Shown here: one piece after another, positions 40,086 to 50,898 of the stretch
Position numbering within the stretch: position 1 is the stretch's first letter
Layout: the number at the start of each line of letters is the position of its first letter
NCBI RefSeq assembly: GCF_000372725.1
Contig: NW_005195220.1
Location: forward strand, 210,822 to 274,821
DNA length: 64,000 nucleotides
Origin: Emiliania huxleyi CCMP1516
Taxonomy: Eukaryota > Haptophyta > Isochrysidales > Noelaerhabdaceae
Direction of reading: 5' to 3'
The notes under the pieces: model-generated
The model's input: the letters and a program-made list of their open reading frames with translations, nothing else
Databases searched by the model: none
What the model was told of the DNA's origin: nothing
Position numbers and translations under genes: made by a program

Positions 40086-42713
40086 CTACACACTTGTGAA
40101 ACATGCATCAAACTCTCTCCAAGGCTTGGGCTCGCCGACAAAGTGGATGAGAGACGCATTGCGGTAGCGACTCAGTGCCGTTTGGGACTCCTCAGCCCAA
40201 TGCACATAAGGTACACGATCGTCGGACGGCAGTATCTGCCAATTGTGCGCAAACACCGCATTTAAAACCGACTGGTCGCCAATCTTCACCTCGCAGGCTT
40301 TTCGCCCCGCCCTTGTACGCATCAGCTGCTGTGCGCGCGCGAGTGACGGCCGAAGTAGAATTGTGCCGCTGTTGAAGAGTTCGGTATTACAGGCGGGGAA
40401 CGTGGCGATTGCTTTTGCTGGCCTGAAGTTTGTCCACCAGTCGATGTTCTTCAGCAACAATATGTCGGCGTCGAGCGACAGCACTTGTCTGTACTCGACG
40501 AGGGTCCAAGCCCACAGTTTCAAGTACAAGTGATTGTGTTCCTCACGCGTGAATAGACGTCTGCCGTAGTGGACGGTTGCGTTTGTTCCCTCGCTGTATC
40601 CAATTCGTGCGTAAAGCACGGAGGCGTGCACAAACTTACACCGATTGCAGAAGGGCGCCTCGGTGGTGTCGTGCACCACCACGAAGGGCAAGCGGGATCC
40701 GACGGCTTCAAGGCGTCTAGCGAGGCAGGTGATGGCGCCGTGGTACCGGGTTCCCGCCATGAAGCTCACTATGGCGACGTCGGTCGCAAGGGGCCGGGTC
40801 ATGAGGCGCGATCGCCGGGTCATGAGGCGCGATCGCGTCAGCTCAGGCGGCGCACGATCGGCTGTAGTTGCGTTGGCGGCGGCCCCTCGATGCAGGATGC
40901 ACGCAACATCCGCTGTAGACTGACAGCTCCGGCTTTTGCGCAGGATGGCCGGCATGCAGCACTGGTGTGGCCCGCCGGGGCGGCTGGAGCAGCCGAGCCC
41001 GCCGCACAGCCCGCAAGTAGCGTTGCAGCAGACCTGGCCGCTTGCGTGCAGGACGCCGGCCGAGCAGAGGCGGGGGAGGATGACGATGCGGTCTGCCTCG
41101 GCCGACGGCGAGAAGAGCATCGCGGGCCGGGTCATGAGGCGCGATCGCCGGGTCATGAGGCGCGATCGCGTCAGCTCAGGCGGCGCACGCTCGGCTGTAG
41201 TTGCGTTGGCGGCGGCCCCTCGATGCAGGATGCACGCAACATCCGCTGTAGACTGACAGCTCCGGCTTTTGCGCAGGATGGCTGGCATGCAGCACTGGTG
41301 TGGCCCGCCGGGGCGGCTGGAGCAGCCGAGCCCGCCGCACAGCCCGCAAGTAGCGTTGCAGCAGACCTGGCCGCTTGCGTGCAGGACGCCGGCCGAGCAG
41401 AGGCGGGGGAGGATGACGATGCGGTCTGCCTTGGCCGACGGCGAGAAGAGCATCGCGGGCCGGTAAGCTGCTGCTGCCCGCGGCTCATCATCTCGCCACG
41501 ACCGAGTCCGCAGCTTGCTCATGAGCTCGAGGTTGTGCTCGACGCCTTGCTTGTCCAACTTGCCGGAAATGTGCAGGACAAACGGGCGGATGCACAAGCC
41601 CGGCGTGCTGAGATCGCGCGGGTGGCATTGCCACTGGCGCCCGGGCACCACCCCTACATGAGTCTGCCATGACTTCGCTGTGGCAGCGAGGATGGCATCT
41701 TGGTCAAAGCAGCAGCTGCTGTCGTTGTACGACGCGAGGCGCGACGCGTTATTCTCGAGGAGCATGCCCAAAAGCGTGCGCGTGTACGTCGTGTCAACGA
41801 AGAGTAGAACGCCAGTATTCGGGGAGTACGGCGTTGGGATAAAGCCTTCTGGGTTGGTGTGGTGCGGCACGTCCCAGGTCGAGCGCTCGTAGACACTCGG
41901 CATGGCGCCTGATGCATGTCTGCCCGCATCGGGCGCCGGCATGAAGGTCGTCCAGCCGTGCGACGCCGCGATGAGTGAGTCGCCTTGGTAGACTGTGAGC
42001 CAATGCTCAATGGACACTTCTGGCCTCAGGATGAATGCATCATCGTCCAGTAGGAGCACCGCTCGGAAGCCTTGTTCGAAGAGCGCGCTCACCATGGCAA
42101 GCTTCTCAAAATGAGGCTTCAGATGAGGCAGGCGGCGGGTCTTGTCGACAATGCACGCGTAGCCATACCTGGCGCAGTAGGCGCCATTGTACAGCTTGTG
42201 AAGCTCCTCCATGGTGGTTCGTTTGTAGACCTTCGTGGGAGCAGCTTTCGCCTTTGGAGGATCTGAATGGGGTGTCGTTGCGTTCGGCCGTTGCGACCAA
42301 GTGGCGACGGCAATTTGCGATGCGTTCGGCATCGGCGACACCTCATCGACGCCCACCCGCGCGAGGATGCTGGCCACGGACTCCATTGCAAGGTGGATGG
42401 GGTACAAGTGATGCGGAGCAATCTTCTTTGGCCAGGCGAAGGCTTCGGTCGAGGGTGCCCTGGGACCGGAGCCGAACGAGCCTGCGAGCATGGTAAGACA
42501 GGACGACATGCCGAGCAAACACGCTGCTAGCAGCAAGGCTGCGCGACGTGACGCTTGCAAGCGCTGTGAATGTTCCAGCTCTCCTGGCGATGGCTCCGCC
42601 TCGGCACGCTTCTGATTTCCGGGACGCAAGTTTGTCACAACTGTGAAGTGTGAATTATGTGTGAACGCAGAAGATCGGACATGCTCTTCCCCTCCCCCCG
42701 GCAGGCCCAACAC
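40086..42713 (-). CDS. Bifunctional type II membrane glycosyltransferase
   Basis: An 875-codon frame. A short basic N-terminal tail and one anchor (ALLLAACLLGMSSCLTML, about 58-78) suit a Golgi type II protein. Domain 1 (about 165-420) has YGYACIVDK, HFEKLAMVSALF and LLLDDDAFIL, as in GT34/GT77-like transferases. Two nearly identical 111-residue Cys-rich modules follow (QVCCNATCGLCGGLGC). Domain 2 (about 660-875) is GT8/glycogenin-like: KLWAWTLVEYRQVLSLDADI with the DxD, CNTELFNSGTILLRPS, IGDQSVLNAVF and HFVGEPKPW. It likely adds two different sugars to a glycan or proteoglycan. No ATG precedes the anchor in frame, so a short upstream exon is likely. Confidence 0.85.
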   Translation of the reverse strand: MLGLPGGGEEHVRSSAFTHNSHFTVVTNLRPGNQKRAEAEPSPGELEHSQRLQASRRAALLLAACLLGMSSCLTMLAGSFGSGPRAPSTEAFAWPKKIAPHHLYPIHLAMESVASILARVGVDEVSPMPNASQIAVATWSQRPNATTPHSDPPKAKAAPTKVYKRTTMEELHKLYNGAYCARYGYACIVDKTRRLPHLKPHFEKLAMVSALFEQGFRAVLLLDDDAFILRPEVSIEHWLTVYQGDSLIAASHGWTTFMPAPDAGRHASGAMPSVYERSTWDVPHHTNPEGFIPTPYSPNTGVLLFVDTTYTRTLLGMLLENNASRLASYNDSSCCFDQDAILAATAKSWQTHVGVVPGRQWQCHPRDLSTPGLCIRPFVLHISGKLDKQGVEHNLELMSKLRTRSWRDDEPRAAAAYRPAMLFSPSAKADRIVILPRLCSAGVLHASGQVCCNATCGLCGGLGCSSRPGGPHQCCMPAILRKSRSCQSTADVACILHRGAAANATTAERAPPELTRSRLMTRRSRLMTRPAMLFSPSAEADRIVILPRLCSAGVLHASGQVCCNATCGLCGGLGCSSRPGGPHQCCMPAILRKSRSCQSTADVACILHRGAAANATTADRAPPELTRSRLMTRRSRLMTRPLATDVAIVSFMAGTRYHGAITCLARRLEAVGSRLPFVVVHDTTEAPFCNRCKFVHASVLYARIGYSEGTNATVHYGRRLFTREEHNHLYLKLWAWTLVEYRQVLSLDADILLLKNIDWWTNFRPAKAIATFPACNTELFNSGTILLRPSLARAQQLMRTRAGRKACEVKIGDQSVLNAVFAHNWQILPSDDRVPYVHWAEESQTALSRYRNASLIHFVGEPKPWREFDACFTSV
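40791..41456. repeat. 333-bp in-frame tandem duplication
   Basis: Two copies (start points 40791 and 41124) with very few differences. They encode the duplicated Cys-rich module of the glycosyltransferase and end in a smaller duplicated SRLMTRR motif. Confidence 0.95.
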
Positions 42714-42865
42714 CCTCCATCAACATCCAGTGGTCTCTCTCTCTCTCCGACAGTCGAGAAGGAGAGAGACAGCGACGACAGTTACACATAAGGGCAGCCC
42801 TGGGCCCGCCGAAATTGCACTACAGCACAGTGACAGTCAGACACATAACAAGCTGGCAACAAGGC

Positions 42866-45045
42866 TTAATGGGGAGCCTGCATGTTGGAGCCGTCTCCGT
42901 ACATCTGCACCTCGCTGTTGGAGAACGCCGTCGCCAGGTCCGCGTCTGCACCCTCCCTCAAGTGCTCGCCCTGCGGGGGCTGCTGCTGGTACACGACGTC
43001 GCGGTTGATGCCCGATGGGCCAGCGGCGCCGACGCGCGCGCGCTTGGCCCCCGCAGTCGCGGCGACGTTGCGCTTTCGTTTCCACGCAGGGTCGGGTTCC
43101 AGACCGGAATGAAGCAGAACAGCACGGGCTGGGCGGGCTTAGTTGCCTCCGGCTTTGTCCACTTGTAAAGCGCAATCTGCTTGACGTCGCTGAAAGCGCC
43201 GCTGCCCGGCCCCTCGACCTTCTCAAAGACGATGCCGTAGATTGCCTTCAAAGACTTGTTGTGGTTGGCGGCTTGCATCACATCTGCGACTTCAGCTTCG
43301 CGAAACCAAAGTCCTTCTCGGTGGACTGCTTGGAGTCGATCATCTTTGCCTCCACCTTCGCGACCGTGTCGTCGCTGCCGTCGACTAATGCGAAATCGAC
43401 GTCACCGTTGGTGATCCTGCCGTTCACGTACTTGAGCTTGTAGCCGTCCCAGGTGCTACTGATCGCACCCATGTGCTCGGTGACATCCACCTCGCTGATG
43501 GTTTGGTCGTAAAGGAGCTCCCGGAACGTGAGCGTCTTCTTGCTCCGCCCGGTGCTGGGAATGGTTTGCGTGTGCTTCTTCGTCTCGTAGACCATTCGCT
43601 CGACCAGCTCAATCAGCGTCTCATCGAGCGGGGATCGGGGCTTAAGCTCGGCTGGCATATGCTTTGCCGCCATCCGAAAGTGAGGCACCTGTCACAAGAA
43701 GTAGGACGGTTTAGTTCTACCTGGCCTATGAGTCGGTGGGCTAGCGCTGCTGTAGTACCTGTCCGAGGCACTCCGAGGCTGTCAAGCCGCGGTGTCCATG
43801 CGAGCAGCCCTGCCTCGCCTTGCAGACGCGCATCAAGTCGGGGTTGGTGCGCTCGAGCTGGTCGGCCGTCGTGACAATCAGCATGCTGGATAGCGCAAGC
43901 AACGAGTCGCGTAGGGTGACCTCTGCGACGGCGAGCGAGTTGGAGAGGACCACGGGCAGCTTCTCCACTTGGAGCTTGCTGAGAGCGACGCTCTCGTTGA
44001 AGGCTCCGACGACGCGGCAGGAGTCGTTCACCCACTCAAACCCGGAAGGGAGGGTCACGCCATTCAGAAAGCGCTCAAAGCCGTTGTACCACTTGGTCGA
44101 GATCTTGTGCATTGACTGGTAGCCCTTGCTCTTCTGGCACCGGTTCATCAGGACAGGATACAAACCGATGCTGCGCTCGAAGCGAGGAATGAAGTCGCCG
44201 GTTACCGGGTCCTCGTACCCGCCGGCCTTCTTCTTGTTGATGCCCCCCGCCTGCTTCGTGCTCCCCTTGGTCATGTACTTCATCATCTTATGCAGCACGC
44301 TCTCCGTGTCGCCCTTGAACATCTGGAAGAGCGTGTCGGCCGAGTACGAGTCGCACGCCACCGGCATGAGGATGTAGTCCGAGCACGTCAGGAAGAGCTT
44401 GTTCAGATCCGAGATAGCGGGCGGGAGATCAATTAGGATGAAGTCAAATCCCTCGCCGAGCTCGAGCAAGCCGCTTCGCAGACGCCCTAGCGTTGGGACT
44501 TCCACTTGATCGATGTTGGCGACCTTCTCCCAGTCGACGATGTTTGGCGTGCCCTTGATCAGGCCAAGCTTGCGGTAGCCGTTCAGGAGGACGGGTGGTG
44601 GCAGCGTGCCAAAAGGCTTTTCATAGCTCTTCACTGTCTTCAGAAACTCGGCCATGTCGAGCCCGGGCTCGCCGAAGCCACCGACGTTCATGGCGTCTGC
44701 CTCTTCTTTGTGCGGCTCGACCAGACCGGGTTTGCCTTCATCCCACCACGCCTGCGAGGACTGCTCGGACGAAGGAAGAGAGCCACCGGTGCTCTCAAAG
44801 ACGGGCTCCTCCTCCTGCACCTTGACGTCCTCCACCTCCTGCACCTTGACGTCGTTGGCCTCCAGGGCCTCCTGCTTGCCGTAACGCGTCATGAACCCTG
44901 TCAGATTCGCCTGCGGGTCGCCGTCGACGAGGAGAACGCGCCACCCCTGCGCCGCCAGCGTGGCCGCTAGGTTGGCGGTGACAGTCGTCTTGCCGACGCC
45001 TACCTTGAAGCTAAACACGCTGTGGATCGTGGGGTCGGCCATCAT
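42866..45045 (-). CDS. ParA-type ATPase joined to PD-(D/E)XK-like domain
   Basis: Residues from ATG 45045: HSVFSFKVGVGKTTVTANLA (deviant Walker A with the ParA Lys), RVLLVDGDPQANLT (Walker A'), FDFILIDLPPAISDLNKLF (Walker B). This is the ParA/Soj family that segregates plasmids, chromosomes or other cargo. After an intron (43689-43758 GT-AG, or to 43818 with GC) the frame continues with VPHFRMAAKHMPAELKPRSP, NGDVDFALV and VAKVEAKM, a D...ExK pattern of PD-(D/E)XK nucleases. Towards the C-terminus (AIYGIVFEKV, IALYKWTK, then KRNVAATAGAKRARV and a stop at 42866) two frame offsets, near 43270 and 43105, are visible. They could be assembly errors, missed tiny introns or decay. ParA proteins are unusual in nuclear genomes. 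Confidence 0.7.
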
Positions 45046-45059
45046 GCCGTTGAAGGAAG

Positions 45060-45130
45060 ACGCCAATCAGGCACGCCTTGTGCTTACCTTGCTGGGATAA
45101 GCTTACCTTGCTCCGAGGCGAGAAATGCCT
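45060..45130 (-). other. 5' exon/donor region of the ParA-type gene
   Basis: On the minus strand, agcaag/gtaagc occurs twice 19 bp apart, two identical candidate donors before the coding exon. Probably a 5' UTR exon end whose donor was duplicated. Confidence 0.4.
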
Positions 45131-45139
45131 CAGCTCACA

Positions 45140-45395
<256 letters not shown>

Positions 45396-45401
45396 CGGGA
45401 A

Positions 45402-46030
45402 AATTCTTTTAACCATGTGGCCCGTCGGCGTATGCGTTGCAGGCTATTCCCACGTGTGCTGGCACCCACATGAAGACCACCGCCTCTAGCTTCGATCTAT
45501 AGTAAGCAATCGCCTCTCTCCCAGTCCCTCAGGCCTTCTGGCATCCCTTTGCGGAGCGCATTCTCAATCTGCTGCAGCGCGGGTTTGCAGTCGCATAGTA
45601 CTAGGCACCGTCGCGCCTGCGCGTCGCTCGCGCTCGACATTTTGCGTAGGTATGCGAGTATCGCGTACATCTCTGCGTCTATCGGCTCCCACGTGTTCGG
45701 CAGCTTTCCTCCCCACATTCCCGCCCCAAACGCTGTCCGTATCTCCCCTTCTTCACAGGGCCCGATTCCGTTGGGGTCGTCGTGAGCTCGCGCAAGTGTG
45801 GTGTCGTGTCGTATGTAGTAAGTGCGAAGGGGCACGGGTGAGTTTGCAGTTTCGGGTGAAACGCGCATGCGGCATGGCGCATGGCATGCTCCAAAGTCCA
45901 ATGCCCCCGGGGCTAGGGCTCTCTCTAGCCCGCAACCGATACCAATCGTCCGGCCCGCTGGGTGCGCTTCTTAGCTCCCCGGCCCTGGGAGTGCGGTTGC
46001 CAACCGCACTCCAAGTGCTCCTCTGACTCA
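45402..46030 (-). mobile_element. LINE fragment with RNase H domain
   Basis: The frame 45901-45497 carries WEPIDAEMYAILAYLRKM and RRCLVLCDCKPALQQIENAL (RNase H acidic residues). After a one-base offset near 45520, VVFMWVPAHVGIACNAYAD follows, the usual end of LINE-encoded RNase H. Its upstream end (45945-46020) matches the repeat at 33085-33165. Degenerate and 5'-truncated. Confidence 0.7.
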
Positions 46031-46488
46031 TTCCTCAAGTCCACAAGTGCGCGCCCCCCAACGCCCAAGGGACGACGGACGGTGCCCACGTGGTGCTACG
46101 GCACGACCGTCAGTCCGACCGGACGTCACGAGGCTCGAGGGCGCGCGATACATGTACATGTAGATGTACACACACAGCAATGGAAACACCGTTTTTTCTT
46201 TCGAGAGCGCACATTCGGGACAGTACAGGGAGCGGGCAGATGTGACATTCATTCGGAACAGCGAAAGAGACACAAGCGCGAGCCGAGCGAGAGGAGCGGA
46301 CCCACCCAGACATTGGCGAGCAATATGCGTGTGTGTATATGTACGATATACGGCGGGTGGGGCGGGGGGCGGGGAAGGGGTACGTCGGGGATTTGAGTTC
46401 CTCGGGGCTGGCCGACCGACCTCGTTGGTTCGCGCTTCAGAGTGCTGGGGCCCGCTCGCCACGCTCCTTGGGTCACGAGATCTCTCAC
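46031..46488. other. No clear gene
   Basis: Short frames only on both strands. Contains alternating pyrimidine-purine stretches such as gcgatacatgtacatgtaga. Confidence 0.4.
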
Positions 46489-47736
46489 TCACGGGTCTCC
46501 CCCCGAACCTCCACCCGACCCACCGCCCACGCCGCCGCCGCCCGCCCCGCCGTCACCCTCCTCGGCCGACCACGACGCCCTCGCCAGCGGCGCATCCTCG
46601 CCGAAGGAGCCGCGCACCCTCTCGAGCGCGCGGCGGGAGAGGGGCGAGAGCCACGCGCAGGAGGACGGCGGCGCTGCAGCCTCAGTCGTCGGCGAGGCCC
46701 CACAGAAGCGCTGGAAGGAGCGGACGCGGCCGCCGCCGGTGACCTCCCAGAGCTGGTGCATGATCACCTCCTGGCCGCCCGTGGGCTGCTCGCCGTTGAG
46801 CAGGGTCGGCGTGTGGCGGATCTGGACGGCCACCGAGCCGTCGAGGTTCTGAAGGCCCAGGGGGGGGGGGGGGGGGGTATGGACATTTCGTGCCCGTGGA
46901 GTGGACGTGTCGTGACCGTGTCGTGGCCGTGTCGTGGCCGTGGAGTGGACGTGTCGTGACTGTGTCGTGGACGTTTCGTGAACGTGTCGTGGCCGTGCAG
47001 TGGCCGTGTGAGTCGTGGACGTGTCGTGGACCTCGAGCACGTAGTCGATGTGGTACGCACTCGTGTCGTACTTGGAGAAGATGGCGCGGTCCCACATGAG
47101 AAAGTACTTGATGCTCGGGAGTTGGAACCTGCTCACAGGGCGCATCCACGACACACGTCAACAGCGGCCGCACCTTGATGTGGGGTGGCGGAGGCTTGAT
47201 GTGGGCGAGAGTGGGCACACCTCGGCAAGGAGGCCGGCGTGGCCGCCCCCTCGATGGAGAGCTCGATGGAGACGAAGGCGTCGGGCGAGAACATGGACTC
47301 CGCCATCTGAGACAGAGTCGGGAGGCGCTGTGCGTGAGCGCGGGCGGGCGTGGTGCTGGGTATGGGGCGTAGGCGAGAGGGCGAGAGTGTGAGCGCTCGC
47401 CGTCTCGCCGCTCGCGGTCCGGAACAGGCCGGTCAGCCAGTGGTTGAGCACACGCTTCACGACCGGCACAGGAGCCTCGCCGAGCGGGCGGTCGATGATG
47501 CTGCGCTTGCGCTTGCTCCTGCGCCGCAGGAGCTCCTCCGTCGCGATGGAGGCGAGGTGGTCGAGTGCGCCCGAGCTCGTCGGCGTCGACTTGCCCGGCA
47601 GGTCTTCGTCGCCGTCGCCCACGCACATCCCAGGCTTGGAGCAAAGAGCCGCGTAGCGTGCGACGCACCTGCTCCACTCCTCCCGGCGTGCCGTCGACTT
47701 GCCCCACCCTTGCGGGATCGCGATCGTCCGTTCCAT
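46489..47736 (-). CDS. Unknown protein, at least 4 exons
   Basis: Exon 1 from ATG 47736 (AIPQGWGKSTARREEWSRC ... VVKRVLNHWLTGLFR). A second exon near 47310-47222 (MFSPDAFVSIELSIEG). A third near 47130-47035 (FQLPSIKYFLMWDRAIFSKY, HIDYVLE). A last one from about 46852 (NLDGSVAVQIRHTPTLLNGE, MHQLWEVTGGGRVRSFQRF) to the stop at 46489. They join in order and the style suggests an NTF2/SnoaL-like fold, but that is only an impression. The intron between exons 3 and 4 carries a degenerate array of (gtcgtggacgt)-type units and a run of G. A low-complexity Gly tail ends the protein. Confidence 0.5.
46875..47035. repeat. (cgtgtcgtggacgt)-type intronic repeat
   Basis: Irregular units of about 12-18 bp inside the third intron of the gene above, next to an 18-bp G run at 46861-46877. 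Confidence 0.85.
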
Positions 47737-47747
47737 CTCGTTCCAGC

Positions 47748-48290
47748 CACCTTGGCCAAAAGCGCTCGCCTGTTGCACCTTCTCTATGTGAAAAATGTTG
47801 AGTCGCCATCGCTGCCATGGTTCCTTGTTACCATTCGGGTGCCCCTGGGAGGACGTCTGCAAGCCCCAGGCGCCTCACTGTCACAACAACAACAACTCAC
47901 TCACACACAACAACTGTCTAACACAGGCCTCATCTTTGTGTCGTGGGTGGCTGCGCATTTTGCCACCCATCACCCTCATGGTCACCATTCAACAACAACA
48001 TCTCTCCCATTCAACGAGGCCTCTGATTTGCTCCAGCCGTGCGGGATGGCGAGCGTACGCATGCTGCCCTGCCTGTTCCAGCAGCCACCTTGGACCAAAA
48101 GCGCTCGCTGGTTGGACCTTCTCTATGTGAAAATGTTTTGTCGCCATCGCTGCCATGGTTCCTTGTTACCATTCGGGTGCCCCTGGGAGGACGTCTGCAA
48201 GCCCCAGAGGCCTCAACACTGTCACAACAACAACAACTGTCTGTCACAGGCCTCATGTTTGTGTCGTGGGTGGCTGCGCATTGGGCAGTT
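47748..48290. repeat. ~200-bp direct duplication
   Basis: 47748-47960 and 48086-48290 match over their length (gccatcgctgccatggttcc, gaggacgtctgcaagcccca, gtgtcgtgggtggctgcgca) with small indels around (caa)n. They lie 338 bp apart, upstream of the minus-strand gene at 47736. Confidence 0.9.
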
Positions 48291-48792
48291 GCCATCTCTC
48301 CTATCACCCTCATGGTCGCCATTCAACTCGGCAGAGAAGGCGTCTAGCAGCCCCGCCATCTTCTCTGCCGCAGGGCGAGGTGCAGGATGAGGTGAAGCAG
48401 GTCTGAGTTACGAAACGAATGAGATGCGAGGTGACATTACCTTACTCGGAAAAATCGCGGCCATGAACGGCGGCCGGACTCTCCTGCCTTGGGAACAGCG
48501 TTCTCGAGGCACAGGTGGCGCGAACACAGACGAGTGGCTCAGAAGGCCCCGACGGGCACAGGACGGGCAGTGCCAGTGGTGGGGTCTGGCGGGTGGCAGA
48601 GGCGACGACAAGGGCCGCTATACAAAACACCCCGCCCGGGGGGACCCCACACCCCAGACGAGACGCACCAGCCTCTCTTCCGCACTTCAGACACATCGCG
48701 ATCGGCCACGACCGAACGCACATGGACCACGGGCCGGTGCGTGTTGCGTCGCGCACGAGAGCGCTTGCCAGTGAACGCAAAGCGACTCTTCT

Positions 48793-49245
48793 CTACTTCT
48801 TCGCCTTGGCCTTCTTCGCCGGCGGGGTGAAGACAACGAGGAGGTTGAGGATGAGAAACACCACGCCAATGCCGATCTGCGGGATACACATGTTGAACGG
48901 CGTCACGGCATTGACGCCCGGCCCGGCAGTCTTGTAGTAGAACGCCACCTGGATGAACAGGGGCAAGCTGAGGGTGTTCCACACGAGGTACTGCTTGCAG
49001 GCACTTTCATACGGAACGCCAAAGGCGTACGGCCCGAGCACGATCATGATGAACAGCAGACCGACGACCCGCGCAAAGAACGTTTGGAACTCGCTCGTCT
49101 CCGTGAAGTAGGCGATCGGAGACTCCGGACCGTAGAAGAAGTTGACCATCGGGAACATCGTGAACCCAAAGCCGCCGTAGACGGCGGCCACATGAGCATG
49201 CAGAAGGTGGAGGCGCCGACCATCGCAATCACGCGTGCGCGGAAG
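48793..49245 (-). CDS. Small four-helix membrane protein
   Basis: About 140 residues with four hydrophobic segments: FGFTMFPMVNFFYG, VGLLFIMIVLGPYAFG, YLVWNTLSLPLFIQVAFYY and IGIGVVFLILNLLVVF. It ends in the basic tail KKAKAKK, which could be an ER-retrieval-type signal. The N-terminal segment (MVGASTFCMLM) lies one base out of frame with the rest at about 49192. The true start is therefore either a downstream non-ATG-looking position or the frame is broken there. Family not recognised; such proteins of unknown function are common in algae. Confidence 0.6.
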   Translation of the reverse strand, partial: LPRTRDCDGRRLHLLHAHVAAVYGGFGFTMFPMVNFFYGPESPIAYFTETSEFQTFFARVVGLLFIMIVLGPYAFGVPYESACKQYLVWNTLSLPLFIQVAFYYKTAGPGVNAVTPFNMCIPQIGIGVVFLILNLLVVFTPPAKKAKAKK

Positions 49246-49308
49246 AGGTAAAGAGAAAATGAATTCGCACGACGGCTTCTAGAGCTCTATGCTTCTCACA
49301 GGAAAAGA

Positions 49309-49368
49309 GAATTTAAACAAGACAACTCTCTCTCACAGCACACAGGCTCGACACAGGTGCGAACTGGA
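49309..49368 (-). mobile_element. tRNA-like SINE, partial copy 3
   Basis: Contains the tail (gaatttaaac) and B-box half (ggctcgacacaggtgcgaac) only. Confidence 0.6.
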
Positions 49369-49509
49369 AAAGAGAAACTCCGCAACGGGCCATCCTTTCC
49401 AGGCTGCCCGAGCTGGTGCGCCGCGCGGCCGGCAGCGGTTGCTATTTTGTGACGGCCCTGGCGAGCCGCGGTTGCTACTTTGTGACGGCCAGCCACCACT
49501 CCGTTCGCG

Positions 49510-50646
49510 ATGATCAACCCGCTCTCGCTCGTCGCCGCCGCCGTCGCAGTCGTGGTCGGCATTCGCTGTGCAATACTTGGTTGCAAACGTCCAGCCAGCA
49601 GCTCTTCGGTCGAGATAGCGCCGGGTGTCCGCATGCCTCTTGTATTAAACGGCATGTCCACGGACCACGGCCTGTGGCTCGCGTCCGGCGGTCGCGGCAT
49701 AGACACTGCGTTTTTGTATGGCGATGAGCTGCAGCGGCACGTCGCGTCGGGAATCGCCGCGTCAGGCGTGGAGCGCGAAGAGGTCTTTGTCACAATCAAG
49801 GTCAACTGCTGCCCGACCGATCGGTGCAGCCGCTTCTGCGCACACCCGCCACGCCCGACATCGGCGCCGCCGATGTCTGTGTACAACGGGTCGGAGATGC
49901 TCGAGCATAGCCTGGCGATGACAGGGCAGAGGTACGTCGACCTCGCGCTGCTCCACTTCCCCTGCTCCAGCTGGGACGACACGCTCGCCATGTACCGAGA
50001 CCTGGAGGCGGCCCGAGACCGCGGCTCGCAGGCCTAGATGCGGCAACACAGCTCTCCCGGGCCAGCTAGGGAGGAGGCCAGCTCCACCGTGCAAGCACTG
50101 CCCCGCATCCCTGCCAGGCTTGGCGCGTGCAATCGGCGTCTCGAACTTCAACGCGAGCGCGCTCAAGCGTCTTCTCCGGCACGCCCGCACCAAGCCGGCG
50201 GTGGTGCAGAACGCGCTCTCCGTCGCCGGCCACCCGGCGCCGCACAGGGGCGAGGGGACGGCGTGCTCCGAGGGCGCGCCGCTCTACGGCAGCGACGACG
50301 CGACCCTCCGCTTCGCGCGGCGGCACAGGATCACCTTTGCCGCCTACTCGCCGCTCGGGTCGATCAGCAGAGTCGACGTGCTCGGCCACCCTGTCGTCCG
50401 AGAGGTTGCCGCGGCGCACGGGAAGACGCCGGCGCAGGCAGACCCGTCGGGGTGCCTTGTCCCACCTCGACCCACGTCCACGACGTGTCCATGTGCCACC
50501 TGCAGGTGGCCCTCAAATGGCTTGTCCAGCAGGGCATCGCGGCGGTGACGAATACGGCGAGGCCCAAGCATGCGGCTGAGGCGCTCGACTTGGGCAGCTT
50601 CACGCTCTCGGCGCGAGAGATGCGCGCGCTGAGCAAGGCGAGGTGA
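49510..50646 (+). CDS. Membrane-anchored aldo/keto reductase, 3 exons
   Basis: Exons 49510-50023, 50118-50437 and 50506-50646 join in frame. The N-terminus is a hydrophobic anchor (LVAAAVAVVVGIRCAILG). The AKR catalytic tetrad is visible: Asp and Tyr in RGIDTAFLYGDE, Lys in VFVTIKV, His in YVDLALLHFP. Later family motifs are LARAIGVSNFNASALKRLL, ITFAAYSPLGS, KTPAQVALKWLVQQGIAAVT. These enzymes reduce carbonyls with NADPH; the substrate is unknown. Both introns are GC-AG (94 and 68 bp). The gene may continue past 50646, since gcgag/gtgagt there is also a good donor. The first exon has an insert near residue 110 (DRCSRFCAHPPRPTSAPP) that could be a retained intron. Confidence 0.82.
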
Positions 50647-50898
50647 GTGTGGAGCCCTTTGGCGTTTTATATCGTACTAGTACGCGGCATGTGCACGCAC
50701 ATACAAAATACATCATCTCAGGCGAGAGCCGATCGAGAGAGAGACAAGGCCATGAAAAGAGGCCCCGGGGCGGGGCCGGGGGCGGGACCGCGCGTGCCGC
50801 CTCAGGTGCAGCACACCATGACTCAACGAGAGCTGTGAACTCGCGGGCAGCTTATCTAGAGCCGCTGTACAGCGCCAAGCCGTCGCGCTTCATGTTCT

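Noticed and set aside
39098-40104. Large Ser/Pro- or Ala/Val-rich frames on the minus strand
   Set aside because: Products of an 18-bp repeat, open in several frames at once, with no complex sequence.
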